Under the pieces are notes generated by a model that was given only the letters and a program-made list of their open reading frames with translations, was not told the origin of the DNA and did not search any database. The position numbers and the translations under genes are program-made. A DNA stretch of 64,000 nucleotides from Megamerina dolium (lineage: Eukaryota; Arthropoda; Insecta; Diptera; Megamerinidae), in NCBI GenBank assembly GCA_963854835.1, contig OY978529.1:49719821-49783820 (forward strand). Reading direction: 5' to 3'. Positions within the stretch are counted from its first letter, which is position 1, and the number at the start of each line of letters is the position of its first letter. Below are positions 15,000 through 27,018 of this stretch, piece by piece.

Positions 15000-16156
15000 G
15001 GGTGAGTCTTATTCCTCAGTCTTACACCAAAAATTATGCGATGGATTTACATATCAGTGGTCAGACCTGTGATTTCATACGGGGCGGTGTCTGGGAGAAA
15101 TGTACAATGTAGCAAGTGATCACCATCACAGGAGCAATGCGTACATGTCCTACGGCATCCTTGGAAATTTTCTTGGAATTCACTCCTCTTTATATTTATA
15201 TCCGGTCCCAGGCAGGGAGGGCGATTCTAAGAATATCTAAAGGAAACATCGAAATAGGAGGGCACCATGCTCGCAGGAAGTTTGATATTCTTGCGAAACG
15301 GCTACCTGAAAACATTATGCCGAGGGAGACGATGCATACAAGGTTGAGTTTCATAAAGAGGTTCAAAACTGAACTCAGTAATAAAAAGAGCTGGGACGGC
15401 ATATCTTAAACTTATGAGATAAATCAGAACATGATAACATGGTACACAAATGGCTCACTCACAGATGAAGCAGTCGGAGTGGGTGTATTTGGGCCAGGGG
15501 CAAGATACTCGGAAGCTCTAGGCAAAAAAATTACATCGTATCTGGTGATGGAGTGTCTTGAGAAGCTGAACATCCTGGGTTAAAGCTATCAGGTGTGGAT
15601 ACTATGGGTTCCAGGTCACGTGGGAATTACAGGAAACGAAAAGGCCGATGAACTCGCTGGAAAGGGAGCAGAAACCCCGTTTGTAGTCCCGGAACCATTC
15701 GGCGGATTAGCAATTTCTCCAAAATCTTTGGGGAAGCAGAAGATATACAAAGTGAGCAATATTGGAACAATCTATCGGGGTTATTACAATCAAAGTCGCT
15801 CTTAGGAACATATAACCTAAATAGATTTGATTATTGTATGAAGCTAAACAAGAATAATTTAAGAATCATTACAGGAATTCTGAGAGGACATTGTAGGTTG
15901 AACTATCACCTGATAGAACTGGGAATTTACTTTAATGAAATTAGAGTAAATTGCTGGCCTTGCTCTAATGCATAAACGAAGGAAACACCTAGTTGAACAT
16001 CTACAAACTGATGGGGAAATCAGACTCGGAAATATAGACGCAATGCTACATTTTATAGAGGATGTTGAACTCAAAGAAATACTTTGAACCAAAATGAAGG
16101 GGGCACGATAGATCTTATATTTCGTGGTGCCCCATTAACAATAATAATAATAATAT
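15000..16156 (+). mobile_element. I/LOA-type non-LTR retrotransposon 3' fragment with RNase H, dead
   Basis: The plus strand encodes, in broken frames, the C-terminal part of a LINE polyprotein. It has a VVRPVISYGAV segment near 15060 and ITGAMRTCPTASLEIFL near 15120-15180 (the conserved connection block). An RNase H domain starts WYTNGS near 15440 and ends VPGHVGITGNEKADELAGKG near 15605-15665. A further block ends with CWPC near 15955. The first RNase H aspartate is Asn (YTNGS for YTDGS), and the central RNase H part is deleted. A 3' tail of AAT/TAA units at 16139-16156 follows, typical of I-related elements. A similar family occurs in reverse at 41145-42180. Confidence 0.8.
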
Positions 16157-16186
16157 TCCTCTTTATTCTCCTCTCTGCAGCCACCG

Positions 16187-16480
16187 TGGTTTAGATGAAC
16201 TTATTGGTGTAGCATAAAGAAAAATCAGCTTACTTTTTCCAGTATGTCTAACAAAATAGCTCTTCAGACTTACTACAAATCGTAGTTCAATATGTAATTG
16301 GTTTCGGCAACTAAACAGCATTATCTCCCCTAAGGATGAGGTAAAAAATTAGCAAAACAAACTGTGTGACAGACTCAGAAAAATTGATGCGAGAAGAATA
16401 GTTTAGCCCTTCGTAATCGGTCAATCTAAGTGAGTTGCTTCCAATACTGTGTAGCGTATTTTATTTTGATGAACTATAAA
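16187..16480 (+). mobile_element. Possible strongly diverged copy of the tRNA-derived SINE
   Basis: The segment from about 16330 to 16460 (CTGTGTGACAGACTCAGAAA ... CCAATACTGT) aligns, with many mismatches, to the same-length body segment of the SINEs at 19710 and 39749. The 5' part is too decayed to show tRNA promoter boxes. The call rests on one collinear segment. Confidence 0.35.
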
Positions 16481-19400
16481 CCTTATTATTTGAGTTAGTT
16501 CTCTCTATCTAATATAGAAGGAGTAACTTTCAAATAATGCGCAATATGAACAATCTTTATATTTGTTAATAATTTCTTTGATATTTCTCATTAGTTATTC
16601 ATTTCCATTAAATGCATAGATACTTACTCCCTCAACTTTTATTGGCATACATGGATTTGGAAGAAGAAAATTAAAAAAAAGAGCTCATGAGCATGCAGTA
16701 ATATTAGCATAAACTAGTTGTATATTGTATAGCACTACTGTTCGTGTACATATAAAAAGTAAACATTGTGTAAATACCACTGTATACATACATATGTATA
16801 TATACATGTATATATACATATTCGTGCAATGTTTAAATACTAAATTGTGCATTCATCCATCATTGTGTATAGTTAGAAAAACAACAACAACAACAAAAAT
16901 TGGCAATACAAATGCATTAGCAATAATCCTAAAAGGCCGTAACACCATGCAACCAACACATATTCATAATCCAACGCATATTTACATCGTTGTAGATAAT
17001 TCGTATTTTCCTTTTGTTTGTACTGTTGTTGTGTTATTTTCATTTCTTTTTTTTTTTCATTTGAATGCAACAGTACTTAAAACAACAATAACATTGAAAT
17101 ACTTATTGTTAACTATGCGTTGAGGTCGTCGAACGCAATGCAACTGGGCTTGGTGGTGGCTGATGTTCATGTTGCTGTTGTTGATGGTAGCGAGCGGTGG
17201 TGGAACTGAGTGAGTTTGGCAACTTCAACCTCATATGCATGGTGCACGTACTAGTAGGTACCTATTTACCTATGTACTACATACTTACATACCTACTATG
17301 CATGTGCAAGTATGTATAGTAAGTATGCTTTTGGGGAATTTCTGATGTTTCATAGTAATTGTTATTGTTGTGGTGGATTTTCCACCTTATTTTTTTGCAT
17401 TGTATTTTTTTTTTGTGCGTCATAGATAGTACATTTAAGAATTTCCAAAGAGAGAGAGAGAGAGAGAGTGTGTGGAGGAGAAACAGAGAGTGAATGCGTG
17501 AGTCTATGCATAGATGTATATATACATTTGTGTGTGTACAATGGTGAAGAGAATGTTATTGGCCCGGCAGGCATATTGAAAACAAAATGCGAATGTTGTT
17601 AACAAACATAATTTTCATTTTTGATTTATCAATAAGTTATGTATTGCGTGTATAATTTTATTATTGCTATTGTTGCTATTGTTGGTGTTGTTGTTGTTGC
17701 TTTTGTTACTGTCCAACTACTTTAGTTTATTATTATTGCCTTCTGAGTTTATGTAAATTGAAGATGCAAATATTGTTTTCCCCATTAAGTTTTAGGGTAC
17801 ATATTGTCATATGCAGAACATGCAGAAATTGAAAATAGAATTAACATTTTCTATTAAAATTTTGTGTGAAATAAATGAATAAAATTATTTAATATTTTTT
17901 GTTTTGTTATTTGTGTTTGTATTTGTAAGTACTTAGTTATTATTGTGATTTATTTAAGAGATTTTTTTTTTCAAATAGTAGAAAAAAAGAGAGAAATTTC
18001 GTTGAAGACTTAAGAAACAAACTTGCATATATAGCACTCGTTCATATGAACGAATAAGGTACTCACTCGTACTTTGATATTATAACGACGAGTAGATAAT
18101 TTGACATTTAGAAAAGAATTGTTTTATCGTAAGTAGATTTTTAATTGTGAAAGGTGGCGAAATTATGGTAAAATCAAAGTCAACCCAAATACAAAGGCAC
18201 AAAGGAATTATTTAGAATATTTTCTTGAAATTTGCATTAAGAATAAGTAATCGATCTTGATAATCGTTGGACATCGACGAGAAATATCAGTTAAATATTT
18301 GTGAAAAGCAGATGTGCTGTGTCAAATTAATCTCTCTAGAGATTTCCGATATTAAATGTGAACTATATGTAAAAATTGATAAATTTTTTGAAAACTATTC
18401 TCAAAATGAGTATTGAAATCTTTCTTATTTATGTGAAAGCTTAAACAAAATTGCGCATAGTGCATTTTTCTTCGATAGTTATGGATATACAATACATATA
18501 TGTCAATCTTAATGTTTGAAAATGAAAAAATAAATAATCAAAAAAGCGATAATGTGTCCAATTTACTCGTTACGGCACCATTAAAATGTTCAAAAATGGA
18601 TAAACATGATAATTTTATAGTGAAAATAAAATGAGAAGAATAATAAATAGAAGATTCACTATAAGAACTCCATATACAGCATTATTCTAAGACATTTTCT
18701 ATGTTTACATACAACAATTCCACACTACTTATATATACCCGAGCTGCTGCTCATACCAATATACACATTCACACATTTTCAAACATAAATCAAATAATAA
18801 ATTTACAAGATAAATTTTTGAACATACTTATTTAACACCTAACAGTCTTGTTAGATGATTATATGAAGAAACTACATTATACAATATATATATAGTATAA
18901 ATATATACATACCATATACATACTACATATATATGTATGTGTGCATTTTTGTATGATTGCTGTATGTATATAATAACAAGAATAACAACAGCGATAATAA
19001 CAAATTTTTATTTAATACATACTATGTACATACATACATCGCAACATCTATGCACATATGATGGAGATATTATTTGATTTTGTTGTTGCTCCTCATATTG
19101 TTGTTGTTGCTGTTGTTGATGATGTGCTGTTAAGAAATCTATACCGGAAAATTAAAAATTCTTAATAACATGCCACATAACATACAAACACAGTCACATA
19201 TATCCACATAAATACATACGTATATGTTGTATGAATAACTTAGAATTCAAACACTTTAAATTGCATTTCAGCAGGTTTTCGTTTTTTTTTCATTCATTCT
19301 TTTTTTTTGGTGTGATCAATTTGATTTGAGAAAACCCAAAGAAATAAGTCAGGCGTAGATGAAATCATAGTGAAATCATATAGCAAAGTAATGGCGAGTG

Positions 19401-19709
19401 CAATAAAAGGAAATGAAGAATCATCTCTGTGTGTATGTATGTATGTGTTTTTGCTCTGACTTTAAATTAAAAGCGGCAGATTTTTGTTGTTGTTGTTCTT
19501 TTGTAGAGGTTCATCATCAACAACAACAACAACAACAATAACAACAACAACAACATCTGCAAGAATAAATCTTAATGTTTGTCTGCAAGTTTGTATATTT
19601 ACAATATAAGAGTATATTGTATATTTTTTAGGGTGTTTTTTGTTTGTTGTTGTTTTGTTTGGTCTGATGTAAAATATGATGATTTAATTTCTATACTAAA
19701 CTATACTGT
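16481..19709. other. Intronic sequence without a recognised gene
   Basis: AT-rich, with microsatellites (AAC near 16880, GA at 17450-17468, GTT near 17670-17700 and 19085-19115, CAA near 19517-19553) and a 16-bp perfect palindrome at 18038-18053. The 132-codon frame at 16725-17123 is low-complexity and not supported. Confidence 0.75.
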
Positions 19710-20071
19710 GGGTGCCGTAGCTCAGTGGTTAGTGTGTTCGCCTTCTGATCTGTAGGTCGTGGTTCAATACCCGGCTGATGCATAATAAATTTTATATCGA
19801 AAAGATTTTTCTTTCGAACGGTACTCACCTCTCGGCAAGCAATTGGCAATTCTTCCGACAGTAACAACTTGCCATGAAAAAGCTTCTAAAAAGAACTCTG
19901 TGACAAAGCTCAGAAAAAGTGATGTCACAAGTGTTCTGCCGTTCGGAACCGGCTAAAATAAGTAGGTCCATTCTAATACTGTCCAAAATTTAAGACGCAC
20001 AACAGTAATAGAAGAGAAGCTAGACCAATGAGCCCTTTGGGGCTTTAAGTGCCACATATTTATTTATTATT
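19710..20071 (+). mobile_element. tRNA-derived SINE, near-complete copy with target duplication
   Basis: A 362-bp element headed by a tRNA-like sequence. It carries an RNA polymerase III A box (TAGCTCAGTGGT, 19718-19729) and B box (GGTTCAATACC, 19761-19771) about 32 bases apart. A tRNA-unrelated body follows, and the 3' end reads GTGCCACATATTTATTTATT. A 10-bp direct repeat TACTAAACTA at 19694-19703 and 20072-20081 flanks it as a likely target-site duplication. The head does not close into a tRNA acceptor stem, so it is not a tRNA gene. It is nearly identical over its length to 39749-40110. Mobilisation would depend on a LINE not identified here. Confidence 0.88.
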
Positions 20072-20081
20072 TACTAAACTA

Positions 20082-23000
20082 ACTACTAAAATGTCCAAAA
20101 ATGGAGATTTCGTGATTTAAACTTTACGATGTTTAACCAGCTCATTACAATGATTTACATGTTAAATGAGTCTTTTAGACCCTAGTCAGCATTAATAAAG
20201 CACCGAGTGACAATTTGTTCACATTTTCACAAACCATTCACCTAAAGTAGACACCCTTTCTATATGTCCATATAGCAATTTGCCCATGTACTCGTATGTA
20301 TAATGCAACAAAGTAAAATGAAGAAAAAAACGATCGACAAAATAAAATATAAAAAGAAAATAAAAGAAAATAAAAAAACTAAAAATATTGAAAAAATAAA
20401 ACCTAAGCTAAAACAAGAATTGCAATAAATTTTAAAAGGAATTGATAAGGCGTCAAAATAAATCAAACCAATGACTAATCAACACAATGTACTCGCCGAT
20501 GTGTGCGAATGCAGTTTTTGTATTGAAAAGGTGTGAAATTTGTAGCAAAGTGTAATGCAAAGAAGAAGAAGAATCAGTAGGTGTATGTACAAGTGTATGA
20601 ATACATATAATTTTTTTTTTTATTTTGAAATAACGCAATAATAATTTTCCAACAAACAATAACGAATCGATTTCAGATCTTCAATTGAGGAATATAGGAA
20701 TTCTCAACTTGATATTCAAGTCCCCTCAATTGGAAATTTATTTTTTTATTATTATTCATTTATTATTCGTTTACTGAAAAATAAGATATTAAAAAAATCG
20801 ACACACTATTTCTCAACACATCCTCAACTCACTCTCAAGTTGAGAAAATTGTGAAAATTTTGCATAAAAATATTTATAATGCGTTTGTATCCAATTTGAT
20901 AGCACATAATATTGAATATCAAATTGAGTATCAAGTTTTTCGTTGATACAAAATATTTTGTTTCTCTTCTCTTCATGTTTATATACATATGTCTATAGCA
21001 ACATGTCTTTCACTATTTAGCTACAATTCATTTAAAACTGTTCGAAATTATTACTCATTTACAGAATATTTGTAATGAATATGTTACATTTAATTAATAT
21101 GCATACAATAAAAATATAAAGAAAAAATCTAAAAGAAAAATAACAATTCATAAAATTCCTCTACCATGCACGAAATGTCAAATGGTAATTTTAGTGAACA
21201 TGCGAGAAGCCAAAAATAAACAAAACATTGTATAATAAACCACCCTTTACAAATACAACAAATAACAGCATCTCCTTCTCATATATGGAAAAAGTGAATA
21301 TTACAACAAAATTTAGCAAACAACAACAACAAAGACTAACAAAAAGCATTTTCATGCTCAACTAACGAAAACAAAAAAGTGGCAAAAAATCAATAAGATG
21401 ATGATTATGATGATGACAACCACGATGACCAGCAGTAATGATAATGATGATGGAAAACATAAGGAAAATAAAAGCAACAACACACACACATTTCTAATGT
21501 ATTATAAGCTGTCGATGATAATGATGAAAATGATGGTGATGATGATTATGATGAAGTTAATTATGACTTTGCCACCCATGCAAATGCATAGCAAATAATG
21601 CTTCAAAATAACTAAAAGTTTTTAAAACACACACGCATATCCTTCTCTCTCGCTCTCTCTCTCTCTCTATCTTTTTTCTTTTTTTGACATACTTGTATGC
21701 ATAAATAGGCACATGTATGTACTTATTTGTATGGATGTACATACATAGTTATACATGTTTGAATGCAACAGTTTGTTGCATGCTGCCAAGATTACCATAC
21801 ATCGATACCCTTTTATTTATTTTGTTGTTTATTTGTCGATTTGTTATTGTGTTCGTCATTTGGTTTCATCATGTGAGTGTGCGGCGATCCTCTGTTTGTG
21901 TGTTGGTTTTTGTTTTATTTCTTTTTTAATTTGCAATTATTGATGCCTGTTGCATATATCTACAATGTACACACACACACACACACACACGTGTAAATGA
22001 ATAGTATGTAAAATGTAATGCTTTCGCTGATTTAGCAAATTTTTGTTTGTTTTATTGTTGTTGTTGGCTATAATGGTTGTGATGGTGGTGGTGGTGATGA
22101 TGGCGGCATTTACGAAGGTGTTAAATCTAGGCGCATTTATGATTGCATGTACCTTCAAAGGCTCACAAAAAATATTTATATATATCTATAGTATACATCT
22201 ATTTATTCCTTTACATAAATTAGCCTTAGGATATTATTTCGTTTCGTTTCATATTTGTTTTTATCACTATAGTTGATGTTATTGTTACTTTATGCAAATT
22301 ATAAATTATGTAATTGTTCAAGCATACGTATGATCGCGCTGATTGGAATTTGGGGGTTTTCTCTTTCTTGCGAATTTCCTATCAAATTTGTTACATGTTT
22401 TTGGTATAGGCGCAAAAAAGGCATAACAAAAATTCATTTTCATTCTAAACATAACAAAGCAAACAAATAAAAATGAAAACACATGAAAAAAAAAAAAATT
22501 AATATTCATATGCAACATATTCATAGCAACATTGTTGATACGTAGGTGTATATTAGAGGTGAATGATACTAATAAATTAGTATTCAGGAGTATAGAGTAG
22601 TATGTTTAAGAAAAAACTTATATGTTTATTTATTTTTTCTGCAAACTATTGTTAAAAATATTCATAAACTTTCTTTAATTTATTTATTTCACAACTTCAA
22701 ATTAGTGAAAGTGTATATAAAATGCATAGCTCTCAAATGGGTTTTAAAATCTGAGCACAGAGTCAATAATGTGATGTTATTGAAATGTAAAATTTGTATG
22801 TGTAAACTAATACATGCAACTCCTACTCGATAGTGTCAAAATTTCTTTATATGCCACACACTATTTTGATTTCATTATTTGGATCTGATAGGTCCTTGAT
22901 ATTGTTTTCTTTCCTTACATCTTACTTACTATACAATTCTTCATATTTACATTTTAATTCGTCTTGCTACCAGGGATCGAAAACCTTCAATTATACATTA

Positions 23001-23199
23001 GACTCCTTCACGTACTTTATTTGCATATATTAAACCGTAAACATAAATGTATTCGAATATATTCGCTTTGATATAATGTTATAATGCACAAACACAACCA
23101 ATAATACGACAAGACCAGTATGTGCATTTAAAGGATTGACCATCTCGGGGTTTGTTTTTGAATCATAACTTATTTTGACATTGACATCTCTTTCTCGCT
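20082..23199. other. Intronic sequence without a recognised gene
   Basis: AT-rich, with (GAT)n-type runs near 21400-21560, CT runs at 21640-21670 and CA at 21970-21990. Words related to CTCAACTTGATA recur in both orientations between 20680 and 20940, hinting at a decayed inverted-repeat element that I could not delimit. No supported coding region. Confidence 0.7.
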
Positions 23200-23960
23200 C
23201 CTTGTCTTGACTATCAGTTAGTATCATATCCGCGGAGAATGATGTAATTGGTTTTATGCTTGAACAACATACACGATTCTTCGACCTTGTGGACGCTGGG
23301 TTTAGCAATTGTTCTCTTTTCTCTTGGCGATGGACTGTCGTGCCTGGACTTTTCAACTTTGCCTTAGAAAAAGCCATTTTGGGAATCTGCAGTCAACGCG
23401 AAGGGTACCATTTTATTCAAATCCATCCAAATTCTGGTATATGCGTATGACATCAATATTATCGCGATCTCTCTATCAAGCTTAATGGAAGCCTTCGAGA
23501 GTATAGAAGCTGTTGCTAAAAACATTGTGCTGCTAATAAACTCTATCAGAAAAAAGGTGGGTGCCAATCTCCCAATAGGTTCGTTTAATTTCGATGTTGT
23601 TAGTGACTGTAAACATTTTGGAGTTAATATCAACAACAACAACGACAACCTATCACCTAAAATCAGCCAAATAATAAAAAATCACCTAAAATCAGCCAAA
23701 TAATACTGTCAGCAAATCACTGCTATTTCTCTCTATGTGACCATCTCAAAAGCCGCCTGCTTAACCGGCGCACTAAGGTTTCCCTATACCAGATGCTAAA
23801 AATACACTGCCTGGTATACGAAAGTGAATCATGGGTCGTCAGTGAAACAGATAAGCACAGGTTGCTGGTTTATGAGAGGAAAATCCTGCGAAGAATTTTC
23901 GAAGCAATAAATGACAACGGGATTTGGAGAAAGAGATACAACATCCACACCTGAGATGGA
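23200..23960 (+). mobile_element. Non-LTR retrotransposon reverse transcriptase fragment (CR1/RTE-like group)
   Basis: Broken plus-strand frames spell an RT palm-to-thumb region. VPGLFNFALEKAI is near 23340, YAYDINII near 23445 (the YADD motif with a changed residue), and a FDVVSDCKHFGVNINNNND block near 23590. The downstream part reads CYFSLCDHLKSRLLNRRTKVSLYQML and SWVVSETDKHRLLVYERKILRRIF with frameshifts, ending at NGIWRKRYN near 23945. Both ends are truncated. A 24-bp segment is directly duplicated at about 23652 and 23681. It is related in type to the larger element at 47004-48695. Confidence 0.78.
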
Positions 23961-25831
23961 TAGTTGTAGTCAATGATGAACATAATTAATTTAATGGTAA
24001 ATCCGACCAGTGCAATAAAATTTTGAATTTTTTTTTAATATTTCTCAATTAAATTGAACAACTGCCTTGCTATGTACATACATATAACCAAGAATAAACT
24101 CTGTGTCAATTAGAATTCATTTGAGCTAAAGCAGACGACACATTTATGCTACTAGATTTCATACAAGGCTCAACTCGAAGTGTAATACAAGTAGCATACA
24201 TTTGCTAATTGTATTTGTAATCATCTTGTACTTGTAATATCATCTTCTGCGCTGGCAACTCATACTCATATTTAATCATATAATACATGCACAATTTGTC
24301 ATATGTCATATAGCTTTATATAAGTATAACATGCATACGTATGGAATTTATGTTGGCTTTTAATATAAATCTAATCAGACGCTGTCTTCGAAATAATTTA
24401 TCAAATAATAAAAAAAAAAAAAAATAAAAATAATAAAAAGATCGCATGAAAGAATGAAAGGAAAAGTAATGAGCATTACAACTAAAATACTATAAATTAA
24501 GTTTCAACCTCTGCTACTGTTTCCCTACCCTGTGTATGTATACTTACTTGTATACATGCACTACTCGTTAGGTATTATACATAGTTACTTGGGATTCTAT
24601 TTTCAATTAATAACGTAACGCAATGTTACAGCGTATTCATTGCGCATTGCATTAAGATAAAAATATTTTATAACAATAACTGAATTATCTTGAAAGAGCG
24701 CCACTTACAATGACGTATGCAATAAATTGGCTGTAACGCATAAAATGTGGCGGCGACCACAACCACCATGGCATGAATGAACTATGTTTGAGTACGTATG
24801 TATGATGGCAATGACGCGTGTTTGTAACAATTGTAAGGCGACAGCCGTCACACACTATGCTAAAAGGAAAGAACTTCAACGAATGCAACAGTAGCTGTTG
24901 CAGTAGCCGACAACAAGCAACACAGTCATAAACATTGTACCTATACATAAGGTTGTGTATTTGGAGCAGCAGCAGCAGCAGCAGCAACAAGCATAGCATC
25001 GCAACGATGCAATAGAGCAGACGACAGACGATTGGTGTCACCAAGTGGTGACTATAAGATGATGACGACGATGATGACGACGACGCGGACGACGTTGAAT
25101 ACATATGTATGTATGTATGTGTGTGTGTAATAAGAAGAAGCAGCATGTAGGTGCCACTCTTCTGTCCACTGTCGTAGGGCAATAAAACATTCTAATTGTC
25201 ACTATGTGTAGGTGGCGTTGGTAATGTAATGATGCTTGATGGTGCTGCTGTTGCTTCTACTGTTGCTGTTGATGGCGATCCATGAATGTGTCTATGTATA
25301 TACATACTCAGATGCAAAATTGTATATGTATATGATGTGGTAATGGCAATGAAATGAATAGATTGAATGATTCGTACATACTATTCGTTTAATCGTATAG
25401 AGTACAATATGCATTCATATATAGCAAATTTTATTACCACGCACAGTAGAATGATTGCACAATTTTATTAATCACCAACAACAACAATACCAACAACACG
25501 ACATTTGATTGCTTTTGTTTGCATAGCATATAAGAAAAAACAAAAAAAAAAAAAATGTTGCAATGGTAATTTCAAGAGCATCAACATCAGCAATATCAAT
25601 TCACTTTTGGAAAGTAATACTCATCATTGTGCATAATGCTTAGACTACTTCGCAACCATAGAGTAGTTTAAATATGTGCATATGTGTGTACTTATATTTT
25701 GATTAGTCAGAATTAACTATATTCATATTTTTGTGTGTTCAGAACTTTGAAGTGATATACTTGTAGATTCATATGAAGAACATTTGTGATATTTTGAATG
25801 ATATTCAACATTAATATCATCTTGCCATCAT

Positions 25832-25867
<36 letters not shown>

Positions 25868-26007
25868 AATTTTGAAGTATATGTTGCACACAACTCAAAT
25901 AAAGGGTGTTTATTTTAAGGTTTCATTTGAATTCGGATGAAAATCATAATCAAATTTGTTCTTCGAACATATTTTCTCAGACTTTGTCCACATGAATATC
26001 AAGCTAA
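23961..26007. other. Intronic sequence without a recognised gene
   Basis: AT-rich, with CAG/AGC near 24965-24990, GAC/GAT near 25060-25090, ATGT repeats and an ATC run at about 25822-25866. The 165-codon minus-strand frame at 24685-25182 is translated simple repeat (poly-Leu, poly-Ser) and I do not call it a gene. Confidence 0.75.
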
Positions 26008-26266
26008 AATAAAATAAATAAATAAATATATGGCACTTGCGGCGCCGAAGGGCCCTTTGACCGAACTTCTCTTTCAGTACTGTTGGGCGTTGTCAATTTT
26101 GACTGGTATTAGAAGGCACATGCTTATATTAGTCGTTGCCGAATGGCAGAATCCTTGTAAAAACACATTTTCTGAGCTCTTTTTCATGAAAAATGCCAAC
26201 AGGTGGGTATCGTTCGAAAGAAAAATCTTTTCGATATTAAAGTGAATAAGCTACGGCATCCACATA
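26008..26266 (-). mobile_element. Reverse-oriented SINE copy with internal deletion of the promoter region
   Basis: Reading the minus strand, 26266 to 26008 follows the SINE of 19710 and 39749. It has a terminal GGATGCCGTAGCTTATTC remnant of the head, then the GATATCGAAAAGATTTTTCTTTCGA segment, the AGCTCAGAAAATG segment and the final GCCACATATTTATTTATT end. The tRNA-like B box region is missing and there are many substitutions, so it is older than the two plus-strand copies. Confidence 0.8.
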
Positions 26267-26789
26267 AATATAAAGCTATTCAACAAAAAATCCCTCTGTC
26301 TTCCTTTCATAACGTAGGTTAACCATGCTTTGTAATACTAAAGTTAATTTCCATTTAGGTCTTTCAGTTTTATATGTTTCATTTTAATTCGAAAGTACAT
26401 CATTCGAACAAACACCTTTTTGAAACGAGTACACATTGGCTATTTATTGTAGGCATATTATGCATTTGTTGTTGTTATAAAAAGTATTTCCATTGTTGTT
26501 GTTGTTGTGCTTTCTTGCTATTAGAAAATATCAAATGATCAATCAATCAATCAGCTTGAGCAGTGATAAATACATACTATAGTAATAGCAACAGTTTGAT
26601 TAGCAACATTATTGCAGAAACATTAGAATGTTGATGTATTTTGTGAACTATGGTGTATCAACTGGATGTCACTTCAGTTGCTTTGATCGACATTTTATTG
26701 CATTTTAGAAACAACTTTATTAATATAGTGAATTTAACTTTATTTTTAGTTTAAGTATACTTATTTCTATCATACAATTATTGTATTAA

Positions 26790-27014
26790 GGGGGGAAATA
26801 GGGTTAATCAATTTTTTTTTATGAATTTTTTTCATATTGATTTTTTGATTTCAAATAATACAGCACCGATTTATGAGGTACACCGCAATTCAACTTTTTT
26901 CCGAGACGCTCCAGAATAATTGCTGCAATTTCCGTATTTTTTAGTATAAGGGAGAATAGAGTTAATTCGAGTAAAACAATTCGAAAAAAAAAATTAAAAA
27001 ACCCTATTCCCCCA
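26790..27014. mobile_element. TTAA-flanked MITE with G-rich inverted ends
   Basis: TTAA at 26786-26789 and again at 27015-27018 flanks a 225-bp unit. Its ends are inverted copies: GGGGGGAAATAGGGTT at the left and AACCCTATTCCCCCA at the right, followed inward by T-rich and A-rich arms. TTAA duplication is characteristic of piggyBac-type transposons, so a piggyBac-related MITE is inferred. A third related copy of the end motif (AAGGGAGAATAGAGTTAATT) lies inside at about 26948. No transposase is encoded. Confidence 0.7.
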
Positions 27015-27018
27015 TTAA

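Noticed and set aside
16725..17123. 132-codon plus-strand open frame
   Set aside because: Composed of ATAC, CAA and T-rich repeat translation; no homologous motif recognised.
19710..19785. A tRNA gene
   Set aside because: The A and B boxes are present but the acceptor stem cannot close and the sequence continues into a SINE body; a second copy has the same structure.
20680..20950. Inverted-repeat element with CTCAACTTGATA words
   Set aside because: Words recur in both orientations but no consistent ends or target duplication could be defined by eye.
24685..25182. 165-codon minus-strand open frame
   Set aside because: Made of translated CAG, GAC and CA simple repeats (poly-Leu, poly-Ser, Thr-His runs) with no conserved domain or splice context.
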